DNA of 64,000 nucleotides from Apostichopus japonicus. Taxonomy: Eukaryota > Echinodermata > Holothuroidea > Aspidochirotida > Stichopodidae. The position numbers and the translations under genes were made by a program. Positions 40,001 to 52,200 of this stretch are shown here, piece by piece. The stretch lies in assembly GCF_037975245.1 (NCBI RefSeq), contig NC_092572.1, positions 1,525,501-1,589,500 of the forward strand. The letters run 5' to 3'. Under the pieces are notes generated by a model. It was not told the origin of the DNA, did not search any database, and saw nothing but the letters and a program-made list of their open reading frames with translations. Within the stretch, counting starts at the first letter, position 1. Each line of letters begins with the position of its first letter.

Positions 40001-40702
40001 TAAATTACTCTTTTTTCACCCGAAGTTTATCAATTAAATAACTAGCATATAATTAGTCTACCATGTTGGTTCAGCTCCTCACATGAAACAGAAAGCTCAA
40101 CAGCTATAATTGTGACTTAATGAACTGAAATAAAACGTTTAAAATGTCCTAACATTTTTCCAATGGATATGGTATTGAAAGTCATTGAAGATATCAGAAC
40201 ATATTTTATTGGTTAGTTAGAATCTGCAAGCCACTGATTCATTAGAGTTATTATTACTGATCAACCAATGAATCAATAGTACTGACTGTACCGAGGAGCC
40301 AGCGTCATTATCACTTTAACCTCGAATGATCGTTGCAGAGACTGAGCATACTTTACAGGTGAACGTCTTGAAAACCAGAATGACAATGAAGAAAAATCAC
40401 TATCTATCATACATTTCATTTTCTTAAATTATAACATATATCACATACAATTATGATATGACTTTCCTTCATAAACTAATTGCCAGACACTTTTTCTGTG
40501 GATTTTTCTGATGTATGTAATTGCTCTATAAAGAGTAGATATACTTCAACAGTCCGTAGCTACTTCATCCCAGCACCACAGAATCCCATGAATGTGTTTC
40601 TCCTTCAATGCACTGTTTTTGTATTCTTTTTAACAGTATTATAAGTACGTTACCTTCCACCACGAGGATGGATAACATGTAAAAAGACGAAAACATTATC
40701 AT
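31042..40702 (-). CDS. N2: Ig-Ig-TM-NACHT receptor
   Basis: Eight exons on the minus strand: 40702-40654, 39682-39371, 38932-38600, 38111-37968, 35300-34144, 33269-33106, 32421-32345, 31286-31042. All phases close, giving 826 residues. Order: signal peptide (MIMFSSFYMLSILVV); V-type Ig-like domain 17-120 with CDV, YYWYQ and a D-E-A-Y pattern; second Ig-like domain 121-231 with LTC, YWS and FRC; TM about 248-269; NACHT region with Walker A GEPGIGKS (345-352), Walker B IVMLDGI (417-423) and VIGF (about 488); then leucine-rich-looking segments (SLEIHGDF; TLFGLENV). STAND NTPases of this type usually oligomerise when triggered, so N2 could link extracellular recognition to a cytosolic NACHT switch. 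The first six exons are well supported by motifs. The last two rest on phase and splice signals. The LRR-like exon donor also contains an in-frame TGA, so a shorter end is possible. Confidence 0.8.
36564..36912. repeat. Imperfect inverted repeat in N2 intron
   Basis: Arms at 36564-36598 and 36878-36912 share CGAACACA and ACTGATGCACG in inverse orientation, roughly 28 of 35 positions. The enclosed DNA is GC-richer than the flanks and has non-coding open frames. It could be a small degenerate non-autonomous DNA element. No target duplication was identified. Confidence 0.4.
38157..38196. repeat. Perfect 40-bp palindrome
   Basis: Two 20-bp arms with no spacer, centred on TTCGAA between 38176 and 38177; the left arm begins AAAAATAGTCAATTAACTTC. 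It lies in the N2 intron, 45 bp before the acceptor of the transmembrane exon. On the minus-strand transcript it would fold into a strong hairpin close to that 3' splice site. Confidence 0.95.
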
Positions 40703-41536
40703 GAAGTCGAAGTGCCTGATGCTATCTGAAATTAAAATAGAAGATAGTGGGTTCAATAACGTAAGGCCTCACGTAAAGAAAATTGACAACAAGCAACTAA
40801 TTGGAAGCATTTGAAAAACACAGGGAGAGGGACAACTATGACAACATTTAACGTGAGCAATGAACTAATATCAAAAACTTACTGCCATTAGTAACGAACA
40901 AAGGTGCAAAAGATTTACCACGGGTTACGAAACCGGAATTAACCGATTACAAGTCTTTTGCTTTATAAACTGAGATATTGAGATCTCAGTTGCAGGTGAT
41001 CCGTATCTAATTAAATTCGTTTCATAGGATGCCAGTCGGAAGAGACAGTAATTGGCACATTGCCGTGCAAACAAGGGTTACACACGGTTTCAATACGATA
41101 AAAACCATCAGAGAGAGAAAGAATTATGAAGCAAAATAATGTAACTGATCTAAATTACAAACATACTGTAAATATTTAGTCAATTTTCTTCGAATATTCC
41201 AATTTAGTTTACATTGTGGCTTACACTTCTAGTCATATGAAACAAAAAAGCCAAGCAACCAAAAGTTTAAGGTTTGAATTGAAGTGCATGAATTTATGCG
41301 TTTAATAATCTTAATTTAATGTAAGTGGGCTGCGATTGTATTATGGAACATAGATCATTCAACGTTATGTACATCTGAAAATGCCAAAAACTTCCTGTTA
41401 ACTTTACTTCTGTATTTCGTTGGGATCAAAGCTTACAGTCCAAGACTTCTTCGCGATTGGTGTTACATTTACAAAAAAAGTAATTATTTCTTCATATTGT
41501 AGAAGTTAATGACTAATGTATAAAGTAAAACATCTC

Positions 41537-41840
41537 GGACAAGGGCGTAGGAAACGGGGGGGGGCTGGGGGGCGCCAGCCCCCAGTGAAAAATGTGGAGG
41601 GGCGGAAGTATCATTCCGCCCCCCGCTTCGCAAGTCAGAAAACCCCTTTTTCATTTCCAAATGAAAAAAAAAATCTCATTTGGAGCACCAAATTGCATCT
41701 AAGGCCAGGTGAAAATACAAAATTAAGTTTACAAAATGGAGTGGGTGTTGAAGTGTGCTATATTGCACCAAATTGCATCTGAGGCCACCTGGAAATGCAA
41801 AAAATTCCAAAGGGGAGGGGCCACCCTTTACTTTAAATTG
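41537..41840. repeat. GC-rich dispersed repeat with internal direct repeat
   Basis: Begins with a GGGGGGCTGGGGGGCGCC-rich patch. It contains GCACCAAATTGCATCT twice, at 41685-41700 and 41765-41780 (80-bp period), followed by CCAAAGGGGAGGGGCC. A related block with GATCGCATCTAAGGACC and AAAGGGGATGGGG occurs at 45150-45300, and a CTCCCC-rich piece at 44580-44630. This looks like a non-autonomous family; its class cannot be determined here. Confidence 0.5.
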
Positions 41841-42998
41841 CTTCCTAATTTCCCAATGGTTTATATTCTGTGTAATGTTCTTTTATAAATTCTTGAACAA
41901 ACCAAGGATAGAACTGACATAGTGCCGGCACAGCTTCCTTCTCTCATCATAGTTGAATTTACACAATATGAGTTTCAATTCCAAATATGATAAGATTTTC
42001 ACTTCAGTCATCTACGATACTGGTTTAGGTATACAGCTAATTACATCTACAGTGAACTCTTTGGAACGAAAAAGTCACAAAGTTGAAACTAAATGTGTTA
42101 AATAAGCTACATCTTTATTATGAACATTAGAGACGACTATTGAATGCTAAAGTGTCATTTGTTAAAACAACTTGGCTAAAAGATAAAGGTAACCAAATAT
42201 TCCCAATTTACCTTTAGATATATGGTATGGTACAGGCTATAGAAATGAGTTGCAAAGAACAACTAATTAGCCAATAAGTAAAGTAAGTGCTAGCTAAGAT
42301 TTGATTTCACAAATTCAGTCATTATAGGCCTAGAGCAATGATGAACGTATACTCCCCAAGATACATTATACATGTGTCAAGTTTAATGGTTTTCATTCTA
42401 ACGTTTTTTACAGTTTGAAATGTACATGTATGTAACAGTGGGCTATTTTAGCCTTTCATATATGCGACAGGTGTAAATAACTCAGGACTAAAACACTTAA
42501 GCACACTCAGCAGTAGCCTACCATGTATGTACAATGTTTATAAGCTAGGCTATGTGACTTATAATATCGAAGACAATAATGCTTGTTTTTTACATTATTA
42601 TTATTAGACTAAATTTGTAAAGTAATTGTAATAATTCAAGTATTTTTCAAAAACATGGCAAGTATTTGCTTGACGTTTGTATTCGTTGGAATACATGAAG
42701 TGTGACTCGGCGTATCAATCCGTGTCCCAAAGTTAGACGTATGTTTATCACATGACCATGAAGGCTATATAATATGATAGTAATATTGTAAACTCGGGAA
42801 TCTTCACAGGTTCACAGGAATGGTTCGAATTGACTCGTCGTTAGCTCTGCATTATTTGCCCTATACTTGCTTGTAACACACATGGGACATACATACATCG
42901 TATGCCTAGTCTGTTTGTCAACACAATATACCATATCCTACCCTAGTCCTGGCCTACATCAGCCCAGCTGCCGCTCAAATGGACAAAAAAAACTAGTC

Positions 42999-43023
42999 AT
43001 CAATCAATCAATCAATCAATCAA
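42999..43023. repeat. ATCA microsatellite
   Basis: About six uninterrupted ATCA units in the spacer upstream of N2. Short, and not linked to any gene feature. Confidence 0.9.
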
Positions 43024-45149
43024 TTTACACCTTCAAACGGTCAACTGTTTCATATATCGGCCAGTGTTACACGACATCGTGAAATTTAATGTCATCAATG
43101 ATATTCACATTCAATAAATACGAGCAGAATTAAGGAAAGTCGCCTAGTAACCATCAATAAAACTAACCCAATGATCTATGTTGGCTTGAAGGTGTTTAGT
43201 AGTAATATACATGTGCAAGTTATCCCATGCTGGAAACACTTACACTTTACCATATTTGTTTTCCCTCCAAACTAACAATATCAATTTGGGTTGGATAAGA
43301 CCCATTTAATGCACATGGTTAACTCATACAGAAAAAAAAGACTTGGTACATCGATATGATACATGCGCTACCGCAATTTTCATCTCCAACGACTCAATTG
43401 GTAAATGGTTTGATTGCGGTGAAATTCACATTATATTGATATATAACATTTGGTAAGGTTCCCTTTACTAACTCTGACACGGTTTGTATAACAAGAAAGG
43501 AATATCGACGCAAGTTATTCACATTATTCAGTGTCATAGTCTAAACACACAGGGAAAACAAAATGCCACTCATTTGTAAGCTCTCTTTGTCCTGTTATTC
43601 TCATTCTTTCAGTTAAAGAAAATGTGCATCTACTCTGTTCTACTAAGGTGAACTGTTGAAGGCCCAATGGCTTAACCAGAGATTATCAAGATGATATGCA
43701 AACGAAAATTCTGAATAAACTGATCCTTCACTTGTGTAGCACTCGTTTTGCCAATGCTAATTTTACGATATGCAAAAAAAAAAACGTTATATATTGGAGG
43801 AAGGGAGACATATGTACATGAACGTTTAGTTCCAACAACTTTAAAGCGTATGTTTGTCACTGTTAAAAAACACATAATTTTGTGTTAAGTATTTAAAATT
43901 GACAAAGGCAGAATTCACATTATATTTAAACTTACAATAGGTGGTAATGATCAACATTGAGACCCCACATTAGAATAATGCAAACGAATGATCAAAAATG
44001 AAAGAGTATATTGGACAATGGCGGCATGTTGGTGATATCAACAATATGAAAAACGCAGATCGCAAAAGAGATCGACTACTCAGCATTGCTGCTTAATCAC
44101 AGAACAGTTTATATATAATAATAGTCACACAAACCATTGTGATATTATAAGCAATTTGTGATAGTTTCAAGATCGATTAATGATAGACCATATTCAAATG
44201 ACTAACCTTGAACTTGTCGTTTGTGTTTGCTGCTGATGAGTAACCGAGAGCTTATACAGCTTTGCATGGAAGATATTCTATGTACACTACATCGACGAAT
44301 TAACTCGTGTTACCATCTATAGGGTTTTACAAAACGTGGACTTTGGAATAACGATTATAGACAGAGCTTGTTGCAAGGTAATTCTTTGTGATACAAATGC
44401 CAGTGCGACACACTTGCATCATTTGTTGTCGTGTACATGTAATGATGGGACAATTTCTTTCGTCATGCAAAGCATTCATCATGACTATTTGAACAATACG
44501 AATATTATTCTTTCAACATAAACCAAGGGCAGTATAATTTCTTTAAAGCTTTACTTGGGAGGACAGTATAGAGTGGTCGTTGCCAGGAGTGGAGCAGGGG
44601 GAGCGACTGCTCCCCTTTCAGTGTCGAAAAAAATGTTAAAAACTGTAGTTTTTGTCAGCTCCGTTAACTCAAATATAATCGTAGGAACATTCAGGCCTAC
44701 TGATTCAGTTACCAAGTTTAGCCGATGTGATTAACTACATTTAGCCTATATCCTATTACAAGCCTTCAGTTGGCCACTGCGTAATAAAATACATACAGCC
44801 TACCTTAACACAAACCGTATGCACGACGACGACAACGTGCGTTCTCGTCTTTTCTATGACTTGTCATAAGTTGTTGCACGAACAAAATGTTATTAAACTA
44901 AGCTAGCAATCTTACGTGATACGCGCTTCCTATAAATTCTTATTACACTGCTAAATATAAACGTTTATTTTGTCTATCAGTTAAGTTCGTCAAATGTATT
45001 AAAGTCCAGACATTTTACAATAAACAATAGTCATCCTACTGGAAAAATTGTTAAGAGCACTATCGCTGTCTTTCTGATGTAAGATGTAAAAGATCGAACC
45101 GGAAACAAAATCTGCCGATAATATGATAGCATATGATCATGATGAAACT

Positions 45150-45300
45150 GTGGAACATTGCACAAGATCGCATCTAAGGACCTTCGATTGTTCAAACACT
45201 TCTCAAAGGGGATGGGGCACCACTTACCCTTAGACCCCTCCCCCATATCAATCGCAAAATGTGCCCGCCGCCCTTGCAAGTTCCTGGCTACGTTGCTGAG
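45150..45300. repeat. Second copy of the GC-rich dispersed repeat
   Basis: Shares GCATCTAAGGACC, a CAAAGGGGATGGGG block and a GCCCGCCGCCC-rich end with the unit at 41537-41840. Only partly alignable by eye. Confidence 0.4.
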
Positions 45301-45954
45301 TGGTAGTATTCTTTAAAACTGATCCAATCGACTGGTGTAATTTAAATGTAAAATAAAACAAAACTGTTAGCAAATTGCTTATCCACTAAAGAGTCTGTGT
45401 AAGAGAATGTGTCAAAGTAAGAGGACCTGGCGTTTAGATCCTAGCAGTATCTTCTCCAGAGGCAGAACGAAAAGTTATAGTAACACAAAAAACAAAGATG
45501 TAAGATGATTAGTGGACAATGAATGGAGAGAGGAAAGCAACCAACAGGGGGGTGGGGGGGCAGGTAGGAGATAACTGAAGAAGGACAAAAGAGAGAGTAA
45601 TTGAAATTACATTTCTTCATATCATGTTCACACAGCTTACGAAATACTCTTGTAAATTATCGATGTTATTGGTTTGGAAGAATATGAATAACTGGCGAGG
45701 ATTATGAGTGTAAAGCTGACTTACGGGGTTATTTATATAATCAATGCTGTAAGCTTACACACCGGTTACAGTACAATAATGCTAAGGGTACTTTGAGCAT
45801 ACTTGAAGTTGAAGGCCGATACCTTGTGATGAACTGCAGCATGCGCTCAGCTAGTATACAGCTTATCCTAAATATCAGGGTACCCGAGACGGAGAGAGAG
45901 CAAAATGGCTATGAACTTAAACTGTCACTTCGTGTGGCTTTTTATACAACATTT

Positions 45955-46125
45955 TAATTCAAATGTGGAATTTTAGTTTAGAGAGCCATTTCAGATGGGA
46001 AAGCCGTAGGTTGCTCTTGGAAGAAAAACCCACCTTACGATGAACCGGCCGGGGATCGATCCCCTAACCTCCCAATTACAATGCCTCGTTGCACCGCCTT
46101 CGTTCACTCGGCCACAGAGCGGACT
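45955..46125 (-). mobile_element. tRNA-derived SINE
   Basis: On the minus strand a pol III A box (TGGCCGAGTGA, near 46103-46114) is followed by a B box (GGGATCGATCCCC, 46051-46064). Next comes a non-tRNA body with GGTGGGTTTTTCTTCC and TTTCCCATCTGAAATGG. The head cannot fold into a complete tRNA with paired acceptor stem, so it is a SINE rather than a tRNA gene. Confidence 0.7.
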
Positions 46126-49100
46126 GAATATTAGAAGCAAAACTGTGCTCATCCTAAATGCCATAAACCAGATCTAAACCTTTTACTCTCTGCTAGTTTA
46201 GCATCGTATCTCTTGTGACCTGTTCCTCTACTAATATATTTGTTTTATCTATATGTACTTTCCCAATTCTCGTGTATTCTTTTTAAGGGATGCTTACTCA
46301 CAAACCTGCACTTCCAAATATACCTGTGTTAGAAAACTGTCAATTTCACTGGGATTGTCTTGTTCTTGTCAATGCTATATACTTTTATTTTTAAATCTTG
46401 GCCACTTCCCTGAAGGTGAATTTTATTACTTCAAGTGACGTCAATGACAATTTGTCTGATATGATCCAGATTCTCATGTTTATAATATTACTAGTTATTA
46501 TTGCAAGTACTACTGTGCCAACAAGATTAATAGAAGGTTCCTGTACTCCTATGCCACGGTCACTGTAAATTGATGAAATTGTGCGTAATTTTTTGCTCGA
46601 CAAGTTAAATTATATTTAAACTTAAGCCATGATGCTTCATGAAAGAACTTACCTTAAATCTCCTCAACTTCGTCATCGATCCTAAAGTACAAGTGTTTAC
46701 AGTGTCATGTCATATTTCTCATTTAGTTCCTTGCATAACCATCTTACTTTTGGTACTAGCTCCTCTGCGTCACAATATTGACTTATTTCTATTACCTCTA
46801 AGATCGATATGCATATAACGGAATATATTACTTTCATAATAAAGCTGCTCATACCAAGGTTGCGTTAAGAAATTCTTACTCTATTACAACTCTATTTTTT
46901 GCTATCAACAGTCGTAGGGGTAATCCACATGGACTTGACGACTAAGGTTATTTTTGACGCGTGTAATACGATAACAAAATAAATATATAAGTATTTTAAA
47001 CTCCTTAAAAGAGACTAAATATAAAGAGTATTCAGTATTTAGCAATAAGATTTCTTCAGTTATTGAGAAACAAAAGCACATTGTTATTATGCTAAGCTTT
47101 ATAAGCTAAGCTTTGTAGTCTGGTAACATCTAATGAGTACTTGGAATAGCCAATGGTGTTCTAAAGGTTACCGATAGCCGTTAGAAGCTTATTGAAGAGA
47201 CAGAACATCGTGGCACAGAGATTGGTAATATTAGAGACTTCTTTACCGACTAAGGTGTTAAAAATGCCTATAGAAAATCAGTTCAGATGTCAATACTTAT
47301 TTTCACTACGATGCTTTTTCCTTATGTTGCCAATGTATCACGGCTATGACGATACCTCTCCAAGTACCGTGCAAAATATATGGCAAAGTTATGTTTTCAA
47401 TAGTTGTGTACGTCACATCATTTTTATTATAGGCCAATAACTATTTTGCCTTTTTTGGGAAGTCATTTACAATATATTATTTACCGCTTTTCAATGTCTT
47501 TCCGAAGTCATAGCTTTTTACTTTAAGTTCTTATTGATTTTCCTTTTCAACCTTTATGTCTCAATATTTAATGGGGCTGTAACTTAATATATTTCTTATT
47601 CAATCGTTATTCAAACTCGTTACACATCTTCTAACGTTTCCTGTCGTTTATTGTCTTGTAACTTTGCAGTTCACTGTAATCTGGTTTCGTTAGAGTGTTG
47701 CCATGTAGTGGGTAGACCGAGATTGGAAGTCCTGTCTCATCTTAGTTTATCAGTTCTTCTGCTTCCCTTTTTGCGTTTGCCTGTTAAATTTGCTCTTCCT
47801 CGACGTCTATTCCACAAATGTTATTAATGTTCTTCAAATGTTCTTTAATTTTTAGAGCAGTCTCATGAATCATTCATTTATTTGAAAATTGTATTTATTC
47901 GAGGTGCATAGAAAACGCCTTATCATTGGAATCTTCTTAATCATGATAACTTCTTGTGATGCAAAACATGTAACATTGTATAGTAAATGAACAGTCACAT
48001 TCTTGACAATTATTTTGGGTAACTGTTGCAACCTGCAGTCATTAAACGTAATTAATATGTTAGTATTTGGATGTATCAACAAAACAAGCAAAAAAGCTAG
48101 GGTATAGAATATAGTACTGATTTTATTACCTACAGAGAAGTACACGATTGAAAATGTGAAAATGAATGTAACAAATAAACAATCAGGATTTCTATAATAT
48201 TTTATTGAAAGGCAAATTCGCTCCTATACGCTCAGACAGTGGAGGCGTTTTGCTTATCAGAGTCGTATTACATGTAGAAATAAATTCACAATTTAATTCA
48301 AAATTCAGAACTGCAGTTTTTAGACATAATACGCCGGCTTTCTTAAGCGAAAAGGAAGAACCTATACTCACTTTTAACCTTATTAAAGATCAATTTGAAT
48401 ATTTACTCGATTGATTCATCTATTTGACTTTAAACAGGCTTTCTGCTACACAGTAACTAGACAGCTAATCAATAACTATATAATTGTTGTATTCACCCTG
48501 CACAATAAACGTTATATTGTTTTGGTTGTCAGAGCAGTAACGTATCAGTATGTCAAGTAAAATGTTAATTAAAGCAAATCCATTACATTCCAGCTATTCA
48601 TGGACGATTGAGAATTTAACAGAATATGTTAACCGTAATAGTTTATACATTGCTTCAATTTGACATTTACAAAAATATTAATATATCATCTCAGCTTATG
48701 GAATCATTACACATTCCTATATACATTCAATACACGTTGCTCAAAACCGCTAACAAGAAGGAGAAATGTAGTCATACCAAAATGGTCACGTATTTAAAAG
48801 TAACGGGAATAATAACACGCAACACATGTAACCTACGTTGATAAATATTAATGATGAGAATGGAAACGAAACTTTACAAGAAACTATTTTCATTGTGCTC
48901 GAACCATGATTGATTTAAAATGTCAATGTCCATCAATTAGCACGTGTGATTGTAGCTTAAATATCTGAAACCAGCTGTTGGGCTTATCTTTATTTTATTT
49001 CGGAAATTTCCTTCAAATATATATATTTTATTTTTATTTTTAGCTAATAATTACACAGTGAAAGAAGACAGCCCTCACTTTGTATTACGTGAATGTCGTT

Positions 49101-49335
49101 TTCTGTTAGCATAACACTTTTGGTAACAACTTTTGGTATAATTTTTTTTTTCAGTTTTTACTTTGAATTTATGTCAGTCCTTTTTGTAGACGGGTTATTG
49201 TAAATACCTTTGTTTTGTCTGGTGTTAAAGAGTTAAACCTCCAAGCGAGTTTCAAGCAGTCCCGGGGGCAACAATCTCCAGGACGGGGACACAATATCAT
49301 ATGCCAGTAGCCCCACGCCAACACCCCCTCCCCTC

Positions 49336-50743
49336 AGGTTAATGACTAAATCGTGTAGGCGAGAGCGTTATATGGCTCATAATGACTCGTGTATCTCTAA
49401 AAAGGAATTGGAACAATGTGCTTCATGAGATTATTAATTATTAATGTTTTATGCTCATCTACTCAAGTTCCCGTTCAAAAAAGAACCGTTCAACCGAGTT
49501 GATAATAAAGCCCGTAGCATTCGCTTTTCTCCTTTCCACTATATTTTGTGTTGATAGTTAACAGCTTGTTATCACGTAAAATAAATATAACAATATATGT
49601 ATATTATAGTTTGGTTAGCAATGCCATTAATAATAGTTTTACGTGTTGTAAGTATGTTTCGAGGGTTCGAGGTTGGAGACTGGTTGGCTCTGTTGCTAGT
49701 CATGCTGTTGTTATTACCATGTAACTTATTATACCTTTAGTTCTAGTAGATTAGTTATGCACATAATTATGTTCACAAATAAATGTAGGTTAATGACTAA
49801 ATCGTGCAGGCGCTAGCGTTATACGACTCATAATGACTCATGTATCTCTTAAAAGGAATTAAAACAATGTGCTTTTTGAGATTATTAGTTATAAATGTTT
49901 TTATGCTTATCTAATTAAGCTCCCGTTCAAAATAGAACTGTTCAACCGGGTTAGTTTAGTTTAGTAGAAAAAAAGGACCAGGAGGGACACTCAAATCCCC
50001 ATCAAAGGACCCTATAGGAGAGGGAAAAAAAACTAAAGACACAAACACTCAGACCCGAATACAATGCTTAAAGAGCTTGTCCAAAGCATTCTTAAACCCA
50101 TTGACACTACTTGCAAGTACAACTTCCTCAGGCAAACCGTTCCACTCATTCACAAACCCTATTATAAATAAAAGTTATGCCGAATATTATTTCTACTTTG
50201 TGACTTTTGGAGTTTATGACAATGACCTCTGGTACAACTTATATTAGCAAACATGAAAAAGTCGATAAAGGATAAATTTTCAAAACCATAACCAATCTTA
50301 AAAACCTGAATCAAGTCACCACATAACCTCCTACGGTCCAGTATGGTGAGATTCAACAGTTGTAACCGCCTATTATTAGGAAAACTCTTTAAGGAACTAA
50401 TCATCCTATAGTAGCCCTCCTCTGGACCATTTTAAATACTTCCTAATCTGTGATAATGAAGCCCGTAGCATTCGCGTTTCTCCTTTCCGCTATATTTTGT
50501 GTTCATATTCAAAAGTATGTTGTATTATCACCTAAACTCAATATAACAATATATGTATATTATAGTTTGGTTGGCAATGCCACTCATGATAGTTTTAGGT
50601 GTTGTAAGTGTGTTTCAAAGGAGGTTGGAAACTGGTTGGCTGGATGCTAAGCTGCTAGTCATGCTGTTGTTATTTAATGTAATGTATTATACCGCAAGTT
50701 CTAGTTGATGAGTAATGCACATAATTATGTTCACAAATATATG
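49336..50743. repeat. 451-bp tandem duplication, second unit interrupted
   Basis: Unit 1 is 49336-49786. Unit 2 is 49787-49952 plus 50451-50743. Both begin AGGTTAATGACTAAATCGTG and contain GCCCGTAGCATTCGC and GTTCACAAAT blocks in the same order. Unit 2 is split by the LINE fragment at 49953-50450, so the tandem duplication came first. Confidence 0.85.
49953..50450 (-). mobile_element. 5'-truncated CR1/L2-type LINE 3' fragment
   Basis: The minus-strand translation shows the C-terminal end of a LINE reverse transcriptase: RRRLCGDLIQVFKIG, TRGHCHKL, then in another frame EWNGLPEEVVLASSVNGFK and a stop. The 3' end carries a CTAAACTAAAC tail. A different copy from the degenerate element at 25630-28760. 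Confidence 0.8.
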
Positions 50744-52200
50744 ATATTCACGTATAATTTCACCGATGACAAGTATGGGGCCGTAGCCTGCGAGAATGAG
50801 GGTGGTAGGTGGGTAGAGGGGACTATCCCGTGAGATTTTACTTCTCAAATGACAGTAGGCCTACCATAAAGTGAATACATGCACAGCATAGTATTAGTTA
50901 TTCCGTTCGTTTTAGCGTAATTATACATGTTTTCTTTGTCAGTTGCGTGTAACCTCAAGATTATAGGCACGTATTGTAGGAATGGCATTCATTAAGAACA
51001 TATAAAGGTTTATTTTAACCGTTCATCACGTATGTGCACAATCGCTTATGTGATGACCATTTGTTTGTTTTGGTTTTCATGAGCTTTGTTAGATGAACGT
51101 TTCGCTCACATATTGTCGACATGGTCACTTTTGGGAAATGGCCCACCCACCACAAGTGTATTTGAAAAGGTCATGGTATATACGCACATAAAGAAAACAG
51201 CACTATGTTACTGTTTCTTTATGATAAATAATACGATACATAATACTACTCGATGTTCCTATTCTACCCAGGCTACGGCCCTGAAGTATATTTTATATAT
51301 TTATATGTTTACGATTTAGTGACCATGCCAAGATACCCAATAGTATTTTTAATGTGACTATATTATCATATTTGTGTGGATTTTTAAACATCTGTATAAA
51401 CAAGATAATTTTATTCTTGTGTGCAAAGCTTAAGAATGTTTTCCTTTAGGCAAAATTTTCAATTTGTTCATGATGATGGAGGCTCTAAGTAAAACCTGGA
51501 CGTTAAATAGAATATTAATTTAAGTCTTATCACTTATCAGATGTGACTTTTGTTAAAATATATTTATGACTGACACATAAATCACCAAACAAACATAAAC
51601 AAACTTGAAGATTACTAGATGGGAGTCCGCCCAGTCGCTATCAACGTGGCTTCGCCCCTGGACACCATCAGGAATCCAAAGGCTGACCACTGGAACTAAA
51701 CCTATAAAGTCTTTGTACCCGCTTATCTTTATCAATGTTCAGTGATTAATATCCACGCTCCTACCCCCCCCCCCTATTTTGCAATTGGTATTGCGGCCCC
51801 TGGTTTTAAGCTGTATTTTCATATTCTTGAATTATGTACAATCTTCATATTACCAACATTGAGATGCTCACGAAGAGCGCTTTATTTTCCGAAACCTGAG
51901 AGGAAGAAAGAGAAATGAAACATAATATAAGAAATGAAGTTTTAAATTTTGTTTGTCCTTCTTGCGCATTGTTCGAATTTTCATTGATAAAGAAGGCTTA
52001 AATAATAAAGTGGTAGTCACGGGTGCAAGTCAATTGTAACTACAGTGTTGAAATATATTACTAATTGGGATATTGAAAGACGATATTGCGATTTACATAA
52101 AACTTGATTTACACATTTCTTTGACGTCCTGTTGTGATTACGGTAGTCGCAATGAGAACTGCACCAACATACACCACAGTCTACAAAGAAATACACTCAC

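Larger units (their letters stand above)
40703..47169. other. Repeat-rich spacer, no gene supported
   Basis: About 6.5 kb upstream of N2 up to the edge of duplication copy B. It contains GC-rich repeats (41537-41840, 44580-44630, 45150-45300), an ATCA microsatellite (about 42999-43023) and a SINE (45955-46125). The small open frames (44336-44521, 43672-43875 and others) show no domain motifs or usable splice context. N2 promoter elements should lie near 40.7-41.5 kb, but none could be recognised. Confidence 0.5.
47830..50770. other. B-specific insertion block
   Basis: Sequence between two points that are adjacent in copy A (near 665-700). Inside are unassigned AT-rich DNA (47830-49335, including a 69-codon frame at 48205-48414 without motifs), a 451-bp tandem duplication and a nested LINE fragment. 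It may equally be a deletion from copy A. Confidence 0.55.

Noticed and set aside
46051..46122. Possible tRNA gene
   Set aside because: Pol III boxes are present but no paired acceptor stem; followed by a SINE-like body.
48205..48414. 69-codon frame with charged C-terminus
   Set aside because: Protein-like composition but no motif, no paralog and no splice partners; left as unassigned in the B-specific block.
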